From the NCBI RefSeq assembly GCF_047495875.1, contig NC_092463.1, positions 36,583,724-36,647,723 on the forward strand: a DNA stretch of 64,000 nucleotides, written 5' to 3'. This document shows positions 50,001 through 61,100 of this stretch, piece by piece. The notes beneath the pieces are model-generated. The model had not been told where the DNA came from. It searched no databases and saw only the letters and a list, made by a program, of their open reading frames with translations. Both the position numbers and the translations under genes were made by a program. This DNA is from Pithys albifrons albifrons (Eukaryota; Chordata; Aves; Passeriformes; Thamnophilidae). How positions within the stretch are numbered: the stretch's first letter is position 1; every line of letters begins with the position of its first letter.

Positions 50001-52654
50001 TACAATTCTAAAACCTACAAGCATGATCTAAACTATCTAACAACACACTGCTTTAGCTAAATGTTTCATAAAGTTGCTGGATCCAAGCAGTCCTATTTAT
50101 CACATTTTTAACTTTATAAAAAAAAGCTCTTCAGATGTGTTCCTCTGCAGAGTTTAGCAGCCTTCTTCTTTTGCTTCTGCATGAGCCCAAAGTCTCCAGA
50201 CAGATTCCATTCTTATCTTAGAAGCTGGCACCTGCGAATCTGCCCTTGGCTCACTAAGTTGAAAGTGCACATGTTTTCCAACAGTCTTGAGCTGCAAGAC
50301 TGGCTGCATCCTCTTTTAAGAGCCAACACCAATTTGCAGGTTGTCTGTTCTGCCCACATGTGTCTCCAGAACTACTTCCCTTCTCTCTCCTGTTTAGGGG
50401 GTTTGACGTGTTCCAGCCTAGAGTGTTTGCCTGCAGACAGTAAGTCAGATTTATATGTGTATGTATTAGCATAGCAGAGAAATTAATGAATGTAGCTCCA
50501 ATCTCCTTTCTCTAGGACATTTGCACTGTAATGTCACTCTCTTCTCTGCTGTGTCTGCTCCTCTCCTCTGGAGCAACACAGCAAGTGGATAAGAGTAGAA
50601 TAGCTGAGCCTTTTGTCACTTAATGACTGAGGAACCAGGCAGGTGGTGGAAAATCCAGGGTGTTACAGTGATGTGATGTGATGTACAGCATGGTTGAATT
50701 ACCATGAGTAACCCCAGTAGCACGCACTTGGTGCAACAAAGTTACTAGAAAGAGTCTGTTAAATTTGTCTGTTGGGCTGCTATGCTTTGCTGAGGACTAG
50801 ATGTACTTAAGGAAACCTTCCCACTAATTTCCTTGCTTAGCAGCTCTACTTTTTGGAAGGACAACAGAAAGGTGTGTGCTTAAGGACAGAGATGAAAGCA
50901 TCACCAGGCTGACAATAAATGCAGGCCTATTCATGACACGATCCAATAACTGTAGAAACCACAAATACTTCCAAAAAACCTTGGCAGAGTTCTCCCCTCA
51001 CAAGATGAACCACAGCGATTGCCAGAACCATTGGCTAATGGGTTCCTGGCAGGACTGAGCAGCTTGAGAGCCTTTTGCTTGCTACTGGCTAGCCTAGGGA
51101 ATCATTTTACATTTCCATGCCCCTCCCAGGAATGGTGAGGGATGGATTAAGGCACAGTCACTGTACTGTTTTGAACACATTCCCATGCTGGGCATGAAAT
51201 TATTTGCTTTGAATTAAAGCAACTCAGAGACATCCTGCTGGCTCTCCCTAACACAACCACGAGAGCTGGGCACTGTCACACAGACATGTCCCCATGCTCA
51301 TGCCTTGTTCTGCCACAGCTCCATGGTAGGGACTTTCAGGTGCATGGCACTAGCTCATTTGTGACTGATGAGACTTGGGAACCCTCAGAATATAGGTTGT
51401 TTTTATCCTTTTTTCAGAGTTGGTATAAAATTATTTTATACAAGCACTTGAACCCTGATTTGCACTCTTAATTTACTAGCCTTCTTTGTACGTATCAGAG
51501 AAATGGAAGACATTCTCTTATTTAATGTGTGACCTGAAAGATATTCCGGTTTGGCCAAGAAGATTTATGGAAATGATGCTTCCTCAAAATACAGGGACAA
51601 TGGTATAAACTATCTCTATAATTTATACACTACGCTCACTGTAACTCACACTAACCACTGTAGTAAAAGAAGTCATTTGCCCTAAAAAAATTTAGATCAA
51701 TTTGTTTTCATCTTCTCTTGGTAATAACACTCTACTGTGGCTAAAATAGACAGAAGATTATTATGATCTACAGTATAAGTAACAGTATAAGACCCATTGC
51801 ACAGCTCATCTTGCTGCTGCTTATTTGTGTTGCCAAAATTTGAAAGCTCCTTTCTGAACAGGGTCCTCAGAAGGCAGTTAGAGATGCCATTCACCACAGT
51901 TCAGGGGTGCAGTACATATTTTTCTTACTAGGAAGTACCCTCTTCACAATGAATTTTCCTGAGCAATGTTGGCAATGATAGTCACAGCTGATTTCTTAAA
52001 TGTAAGTTGAGTCATTGACAGTGCTATCCCATTGACTTCGTCGCTTCAGTGGAGGTCTCTGTAGGAAAAAGGGATGATCTCCTATGAATTTATGCTCTAT
52101 CAGTGAGTGTTTCTCCTGTATGGAAAATCTTCTGTGTGAATCCTCTGTCGTCCACAACTGCCAGGTATTCCTAAATATCACCAGGAGATGATGCAGGGAA
52201 TCAGGCTAAGGGACACTTGTAAGAAGAACTGACAGGACTTCTGCTGGGATTAGTATTGCTCATGTTGTTGCTGTAGTAACTCCTACTTGAGTGTATGCAG
52301 ATTTTGGAGGTGATAGCCTTTATCTTGCTCCCTTCTTCATTGCTCCTTCACAAAGTCTGTTTGCACCAAGCCCCAAAATAAATATAGCTTGTGACTGCAA
52401 GTTGTCAGCCGAGATTTTGCTTCTCTTTGTAGACAGACCAAGATGTGCACATGGCTCCTTCTGAATACAGAGCCTGGGACAAAATGGAAACTGAGCACTA
52501 CAGAGATCTTAAATTTCACACTAGCATTCCTCTTTCCATCCTTTCTGTTCTACTGTCACTGCTTTTGGATAATTATTTAGTTGCTTTTTCATCTTGGTTT
52601 TTTTTATATCAGTGTTGCCCTAAAAGTCTGTAAAAAAGACTCCAAGCCAAGTTT
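47042..52654. other. intergenic, no gene found
   Basis: No recognised exon, RNA gene or repeat family. A short GTGAT-rich run (tgatgtgatgtgatgt, 50669-50684) is the only simple repeat noted. Confidence 0.65.
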
Positions 52655-53100
52655 TGTAGGAGATAAGATAATGGGCAGGCACTTTAACGAGCAACCCCGC
52701 TCATCCAGGAATACATAGACACGCGTGCATGCAAGCTCAAAGTTCTATAGCTTTTATAATATAACCTATCCAATCACTACTGTCCACATGTCCAGTTCCA
52801 CCTCTGTCCCCTCCCAGTTCCCACCCCTGTTGAATTGGGGCTGGGGTCGTTGGGACCCTCTGTCTTCATCCACCTCCTCTTCTTCAGCACACAAAGGTTC
52901 TCTGGACACTCTCCAGGGCTTTGGGTCACACTGCTCCATGGTTGCGTTCTCTCTGATATGCTTTAATGTGGTACCTTGAGAAAGAGACTAAATAGCTGGC
53001 AGATCTTAGCTGCCTGTTCTGGAGCAGGGGTAGAGACAGAAAGACTTTATGCTTCAAGCTGCTAAATATTAATTCACTAAAATCTACAGCATTACATCTA
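52655..53100 (-). mobile_element. probable LTR remnant of an endogenous retrovirus
   Basis: Read on the minus strand, a TATA box (TATAAAAG, complement of 52751-52758) is followed by a diverged poly(A)-like site (GTTAAAG, complement of about 52680-52686) and a clean 3' terminus TCTCCTACA ending at 52655. These look like the R/U5 end of an avian LTR. The other end is uncertain and I found no matching target duplication, so the element may be truncated or strongly diverged. No primer-binding-site sequence or viral gene adjoins it. Confidence 0.45.
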
Positions 53101-53120
53101 CTGTGTTCCTAAAATCTACA
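53077..53120. repeat. 12-bp direct repeat, offset 32
   Basis: CTAAAATCTACA occurs at 53077-53088 and again at 53109-53120. It lies at the uncertain outer edge of the probable LTR remnant. Confidence 0.6.
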
Positions 53121-54822
53121 AAATATGAAAATTGAAAAATCAAAAAACTCCTTCGGCATCATCAGTGTTACTGATTTTGTTGTGATCTGCATTATCTGAA
53201 AGTTAGTAGGTTAGTATATTTGCTACCTTTTATATTTACAGGCTTTTTGATCCATTTGAAAACTCTATATCAAGGGTATGTGTTGAAAGGGTGGTGGAGG
53301 GTGAATACCAAAGATTCTGTATCAAACAATTGCAGTCTTCGCCCAGTGTTTGGATAAAAGCTGTAGAAAGCCGCAGGGATTTGTTTTGAGAATTGTAGGC
53401 AGCCATTTCCAAGATAGTCTTATGAATTTGACCTGCCTGAAATATTTGAAAGCCCATTTAAAATCTGAACTGGTTTTGAGGTCAAACTATAAATAAGCCA
53501 CTCAGTAGTTCAGTAAAGTGTTGAAAGAGCACTTCAGCAATGTGAGGTAAAATACAGAGCTTTGAGCTAGCTAATAAAATCTCTGATGCCATTGGGTTTT
53601 GTCACTGTAGTAACAATGAAAGTTGTCTATACAAGGTCTGGACTCCCCTGGGGGTCAACATCTAGGTCCTGAATTTTGGTTTTACCTAGAGGAAAACCTG
53701 AAATTTTCCATCCTGAGATGTCATGTTAGCATCAGGCATGTAGTTTTCAGGGTCTGATACGGTTTAAATAGGGTGATTTGGTATTTTCTACCTACCTGCA
53801 GTATTTGGCTACAGCTTCAGTTGCACTTACTCATGTAAGAAAACTACTTGGTTCCAGGGCAGAGGGTGCTGGTGGCAGGACTGGCTGGTGCACAGCATCA
53901 CCATGGGGCCATCCTTTTGCTGCAGGACAGCTGGGCCCCCACAGTCCTTTTTCACAGCACTTCAGGGAGCAATGCCAGCCATGGGGCTGATTGTGCAGCA
54001 GCTCTGGGCCACTAGTATGGAGCTGCCTGCCAGCATGTGGCTGAGGGGAGAAAAGTTGCCTTTGTCCTTTGCCTCTTCCACCCTGGAAAGGAAATCTGGC
54101 CCTGAAAGTGGAGGATGTTTGATGTGCCAGTGGTGGAAGCAGAACTGAAAGCTGGACAGGACTCTTGGGATAGCCTAGAGCAGATAAACTGCCTCTTGCC
54201 AGACATATAAGGGGCATTAAATTCCCTCTTTCATCTTGTTTTCCACCACCAGCTGGGATAACACAGAAACAAAACTAAAAAAAGAACTGTGAATCATTTT
54301 AATTGGGTCACTAATGCTTAATAAAAGTGTAATGCAGGATAAATTATCTTTAGGTCACCTCTTAGAAGAGCTCACAAATGTTCCCTGGACTTGAAAAGGA
54401 TGGCTGGACCCTTTTCCCCCTCCATGTGCTGCTTAACCCTGCAGTCCTAAAGGGCAATTTCTTTTTCCAGCTCTCTGAGAGCAGGTTCTGCCCTGTTTTC
54501 AGCACTGGCAATAGCAGTGACAGCTCTTAAATGTCATGAACAAGGTCAGCAGGGAAATGCAGAGAACCATTCAGGACAGCCCATGCCTGCTCTGCCAATC
54601 TCTGTCCTATTTCATCCCATGTGTTGCCTTGCTCTCTGATATTATCTTCTTATGTCTGCAGCAAACTTGCTTCAGAGTGGACCCCACCAGCTTCATCCCT
54701 CTGGCCAGCACTGCTTTCAGCTTTCTGGAGCACTCCCATGGTGGTTTTGCTATTTGGGTAATTCTCTGAAAGAAGAGCCATCAATTTACAAATTCACCTG
54801 TCTCCCCTCTCTTCTTTTACAC

Positions 54823-54842
54823 TGTGTATGTGTGTGTGTGTA
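54823..54842. repeat. TG microsatellite
   Basis: An imperfect TG run followed by TA/CA-rich sequence (tagatacatacacatatata), a compound dinucleotide repeat. Confidence 0.85.
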
Positions 54843-55126
54843 TAGATACATACACATATATACATATGCTTGCATGTATAATTGCCTTCTTCAAGGGCCA
54901 TTTATGGCAGCAGCAGAAGTTTACCACTGTTTCAGATGGAGCTTCCTGCAGGCCAGTAAGTCCTGGCTGTGCTTGCTCCTTGTGTTGATGAAGAATCACA
55001 GGATTCACTGGCTAAGGATGATGTTTATATCACATTGATTTGAGCAAGGGTAAAAAAAAACCCACCCACAACATTTTTCTAGTCTTCACCAACCAGGATT
55101 AATGTACTCTGGTGAAATTATGGGGG

Positions 55127-55172
55127 AAGCTGGAATGCTAAGGAATACTAAGCTGGAATACTAAAGAACACT
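55127..55172. repeat. 23-bp tandem repeat, 2 copies
   Basis: AAGCTGGAAT plus a diverged actaaagaacact-like tail recurs at 55127 and 55150, an offset of 23 with few differences. Confidence 0.75.
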
Positions 55173-58100
55173 AAAGTCACCACTGAATATTTAAAAGTGG
55201 ATGGTGAAATAGATGTCGTTTTTCTCAGAAGAAAGACAAATCTTTGTGGCAAAGAGTAGAAGAAGGGGGAGGAAAGAATGCATTTGTGTTCTGCATAATT
55301 TTGAGCTTTTAAAGAAGGACTGCATTTCCTGTTGTGAAGGATGGATGCTGGCAGGTAACTACCTCAGTGCTTTAATTAGCTGCGCTGAAAGTCCCTTCCA
55401 TGATTTAGATCTCACATTGTGTATGCATCTTCTTGTCTGTGCTGTAACGCTCAAAGGCAAATGCCAGACTCCACATGATCAGTTTGCTGAATGGTGTTAT
55501 TCTACACTTATGACTGTAGGCATGTGTTCTAGGTAAATGGAGAACAGATTTTGTACTCTTCTTAAATACCCTCTGTTAGTTCCAGTGTCTTGTCCAAAGG
55601 TGTGTAAGTTGATGATGCAGATAATTCATCTCTTCTGGCTTTACAGGATAGATAGAAAAAGTGGCAGGTGCTTGTTTTATCCAGTTATGTACCATTTTAC
55701 TTGAGATACACAGCTCTAAAAGGTCTGTTGACTATAAATGTGGCATGTTTTTTCCCAGTTAGCATGTATGTATGCAGAGTGGCACTTTGATCTTTTTTTG
55801 TTCTTGGGTTGGTGTCACTCACTTGAACTCCATACATAAATGCGTGTACTCTTCTTTGTCATGTAATACTTATATTTGTTTACACTTACGGAAAATGGGC
55901 TTTCAGCACACACATACCTATTCAGAGTTTTCCACTCACTGGCGATGAGGTGTCTTATGCACTCATTTTGAAATCTCTTTGGCATGAAAAATGTCAGCCA
56001 AACTCAAAAGATGGAGAAGAATCAGATAGTGAAACCTCTTTGCATTAAGCAGCATTCGTCAAGTCACTTTATAACCCTGTCACCCGTACATGACACATGC
56101 CACAGCTGAAGTGTGTCCTTGATATCCTTACAAATTAGTATGACTTTCCCCACGTTTTAGGTCCATAGATCAGTCTGTGCTTACCATCAGCACTTCACCT
56201 CATGAGACCTACCTGAGCTTTGCGATAGACATGCCATTTTTACCAAAAGAATTGGTATTTCTTCCAGATCACCATAGATAATTATATGTACAGGCTTCAA
56301 AACTGCCCTTCCCTTTTGTCAGCAAATGGCTGACTTTCGATCATGTTGCCACAGAGGATTGTGATCTGCCCAAGAATTTTTCTTCCATATTGCCAATACT
56401 GCACAAAACTCAGCTCCTAAAATTTTGCTATGTCACTTACCACTTTAAATAAAACCTCAAGTTGACAGTAGCATTGTTTTTTTTCAGGAGTGTATGGTCT
56501 ACTTTTTCATTCTCAAGTGTAACTACACATCCCTCTCTGAATATATTTTTGTGTTATCTGAACACGTGTTTCTTTAGTAATTTGTTTTGGATCTTTAAAC
56601 TTGACTGTATCTGATGAAGGCAAATGACAGGATAGCTGCCAAATTTCCATTATTTTCTATTTTCTGAGTTACTAAGTATAAAATTACAGCCATGAGGAGG
56701 GTGAGCCTTGAGGACATTGTGTGCATTTGAGACCTCCAAGGCTACTGCTGGGATCAAGGAATTAAAACCTGGAATGGTGTCAAAGAAGACGAAAACACCT
56801 TCAGGCCTTCAGAAAGGAGAAGGATGTGGGAGGTGAGTGATTATTTTGAAACACAGTGGCAGCTCTGACTGTTCTGAGAGAGACCATGGACGACCCAGGA
56901 GTGTTTGACAGCAAATCAGGGAAAACTGGATGTGATAGAGAGTGTTCTGCCTCAGCAAGAGTTTGTGCCAGGAAGGAAATAAATATGTTTCTCTGCAAAT
57001 TTGAACTAATCCAAGTTTCCCTTTCTAAGCCTATGCTAGTCACACACACATAAACCATGTGCACTACTTCGAAGCACCAAATAGTGCCATGGGAAACACT
57101 TTTGGTTTACCTCCCTCATTCGGTTCAACTTAATAATCAGTAATTTGTTGAGTGAACAGATGACTGGAGCACTGCATTGCTGAGTAATATGGTGCTGAGC
57201 TTAGTGCAGGAAATGGGGTTTGTCCTGGGATGACTGAGTGGATGAGGAGTAATTTTTCCCTGCATATTTGTTTTGCATGGCAGCACAGGATTAGCAGAAC
57301 AGACATGAGCCCAGGGATGTTTCATCTTAAGACTATGAATGCCCAGTGCATGCCCCAGTTTTACAGGCAGCTCTAGGTAAGCAGCAATTTGAGGCTCTTA
57401 GTAAATATACAGTAAGGAGATACACTTCCTTCTGCAGCTCTTTAGAGGCTGTCTTGCAGAGGGATGACTATCTGGTATCCCTTTGTGAGAAGGGGGTGAC
57501 AGTGAAAATCCTGATCTGTAGGGTGAGAGCTGCTGCCATTAATTACCAGAGCAGGTGAGATAATAATCTTGTAGCCTCATTGCACCTGGTGTCCTCTTAG
57601 CTAATTTGTCTTCCTGTAGCTGCCAGTGATATTTCTTCAGCTTGGTTTCAAGTAAGTACACTGTGCAATGTGACAGAGACAGTGCAATTACCCCCATTAC
57701 TAATGCATATGCATAATTAAATCCAGAGAGCTAATTTGCTGCTTTGGAAGCTTTTTATTACCTAAGGGGGAAAATTAGATTCCCAGGCAAAGCTCACTTG
57801 CAAAGTAGAGGCCAAGTGATGCAGAGAACTCAGTTCTAGTGTTTCAGTGCTTAGCTCTTAGGTGCCCTGATGCCCAGTGAAATGAAATGCCTGGCTAAGT
57901 GGATATTTAGGTGCCTAATTTGAGCTACAAAAGCTACCATACAGAATCAGAGACTGTCTGAGATGGTCAGCAGCAAATACCAAGAGAGGAGCAGGAACCA
58001 CATGTTTAATTTTGAATGATGGGGACACTTCATTCATGCTGCACATCCCAGGCATCAACCACCTAGGTGGCTCCCCCAGCTGTTATCCATAACATTTACT

Positions 58101-61100
58101 GGTTAAGTGAAATTCTCCTGCAAAATGAAACAATCCTACCAGGATTTGTTGTTACATTCAGGAGTGACAGAAACACACCACAACCAGCCACTTTGGAAAT
58201 ACTTTCTCCCTCTTTCTCCCCATATCTTCCTTATTTTAGCAGTGGTAGATCATACCACACTACTACCCCCTTCCTGAAATCATGGTCTGTGCTAGCTCTG
58301 GTTTGTCAAAATTCCCATGGCATTCCAGTTAGTTGATGCAGCTGCTAGAAGGGGAATGCCTTACCTGTGAATCCCTGTAGGACTGAAATTTTGAGTTGTT
58401 CAATGCTGTCAGGACTTGAGTACATTTGGGCAGGCCCAGAAGCAGAAATTGAAGGAACCAGGGAGCTTTACTGATGGGATTTTAGGTGTCATGGGGATAC
58501 AGCCAGTGCCAAAGCTAGGCAAAAGCTAAAAATGGGGCTCTGAGGATTTGTATTTTGAATGAAGGAAAAATCTCTCTGTAGATTTAGCCTGCATAACTAT
58601 GCAGGATGGGAGGCACTGGGGAGCCAGTATTTTATTATAATAATTGTCTGAGCAAAGTGAAGACTATAATTCCCCTCAGTACTCTTCTGTCTGTCAAGGT
58701 TCTTGTTTGAAAACTGAAGACTCTTTAATTTATAAATGCATGTGACAAAGTCCTCCAAAATGCACTGTGGGTAGCATTCCTTCCCTGGACCTCAGAGAAC
58801 TGACTGATGGAAATGAACAGGACTTCCCATCATGACCTTCTATGACTCTGGATCAAGATACAAGATAAAGACTACATGTAGCTGAAGTACATGAACCTGC
58901 TGCAAATTGATTCCACTTCACAGAAACTTAGTTGCTTTCCTTTATTTCTGTGTCTTTCAATGTAATCACATTATTGAACTAGGAGCACTTCTGGCAGCAA
59001 AAGACTTTAAAGTCTAAATAAAAAGGTGAAGTATGAAAGTCTAGATTCCTGCAGAAGGTAACTGTAGAATATAGTACTCTACTGGAAACAGGGAGTGGTG
59101 GGAAGAGCAACCAATGGTCCTTGGAGGATGGCAAAAAAGTGTGAATGTGAAAGACTTATTTGTATGATGCATTTGAAGGCCCCCCAGTTGGCTGAGGTCC
59201 AAAATTGAGATGTCAGTAAATTTGTTATGAAACAAGGATTAAAGCAGATGAAATAACTTAGTTCAAACTAGAGACACCCATGAGCAAGGCTGACTCAAGG
59301 TCTCTCAGTGATTTGTACAAGGCTTGGCTTTGCTGTGGTAAAGGGATAACTTATCCTGCTGATCTTTTTGGCAAAGGTGCAAAGATGGGTAGAGCAGAAT
59401 GAGCAGACAGATCAAGGGCAGATTGTTTTGTGTCGGAGTCCGTCTGCCTGGGAATGATTCCTGCCACTGGAGAAGCACCCTTGGGCTGCTGTGAGCCTTG
59501 GGTGTCTGCCCCTTATGGATGTATTTTGCCCTGGGCAAATATCCAACTTGACCTTTACCTAAGGTCAGTCTTTGGGACTTCCTATCACTTGTTGTCTGGC
59601 TTAGCTGTTTTCGCACACCAGATTTTCAGAGAGGCACTGCTTCTGCTGATTGGGTCCTGCCTAGGCACTGATGTTTGGAACCTAAAAGCAGAAGGTCCCA
59701 CCTTGACGTTTAAGACAAAATATTTCTCTATCACATTTCCCAGCAGGGATAAGGAAGCCAGCAAATGTGGGATCTGAGCCAGCAGGTTTCGCTGCCCACA
59801 CTGACAGCAGAGCCTCAAAAAGACTGATACTAACTGGGATTAGCAACCCTCTTCTACACAAATGAGCACACAGTTTCCATTTCAGTGCTTAAAGATGACC
59901 TCTCTGCAAGTGAGGGTTTTCACCTTGTCGTTCCAGTGCTTGGCACACCATACACATTTGTATCCAAGATTTGCAGTTCTTCTATGTTGCTTTTCCTGTA
60001 GTTATGAAGTTTCAGAGGTCACTGTGCCCAAGTGTCTCTTCAAGTTGGAAACTAGGAAAATTAGAACAAATAGCCCTCTGGCATACTGCAAGTAATGACA
60101 ATAATGGGTTTTCTTAACGAATTGCACATAATTCTCAAAACAGCCTTTTCATTCTGGCATTTATTATCCTCATCTGAAAGCAACTAGGGTTGGTGAAGCA
60201 CAGAGACAGTAGTCTATACATCCAAGATGAGGTTGGTGCTGGAAGGACATTGCAGGTGATGCTCAGTGCGGTACTCCTTTGCTATCAAACCCCAAAGGAG
60301 GGGCCATATAATTACGAGAAATTGAAAGTAATGGCTGAAGATTACCCAAGCTAGTGAAAGAAACATAAATAGATCAGGAAAATCAGGGAGGCTGAGGAAA
60401 GACTGAAAACTGAACATCCTGAAAAGTTTTGATTGAAATCTTTTACTTGAAAGATTTCTGGAGTTTAACACTCTGCCATGAAGTAAGCCAAAACTAATGT
60501 TCAGCAGCAGCACACAAACAAACCCAAACTTTCTGGATTTGCTTTCCTAGATAAATATAATACTTATTATATATTTCCATCTACATCAATCAGTGCTTAG
60601 AATTTTTTTCAGAAACAGTGTTATTACTCTGCATATTCAAGACATTTTACTGGAAAACCTGAAGCATAAAGATATGGAAAATACTGTGTGCTATCTACTT
60701 CAGCAGGTACAGTATCTGCTTTAATAGATAATGATGTCTTGATCTCTGCAGATAAAGAATAAAAGTACCATCCCTACTATCTAATCCTTACATTAATTTT
60801 TCAAATCATCCATTCAATATTAACTAAATATAGCTACAGTAAAATAAAGAAGCATTTGCTTGTTTATACTCCTTCAGCTACACATTATTCTGTGTGTTAC
60901 ATCAAAGATTTCCTTTCAAATTCACCTGATTCAAAAGGCAGAGTTTCTCCTGACTGTGCAATTTAGCAGAGAAAGTGGCAGTATTTTATCAAATTCAGCT
61001 GCACCTTTTTTTGCTGAAGCATGTTCAAAAGCCAACAGATCTATTTTTGTAATCCATTGCAGGGCATTCTGCTGCTAGTCAGTTGAAGTAAGCTATTTTT

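Noticed and set aside
59305..59818. Overlapping frames of 103, 115 and 77 codons
   Set aside because: They lie on opposite strands over the same bases, with no motif resembling RGS6 or any other family I know.
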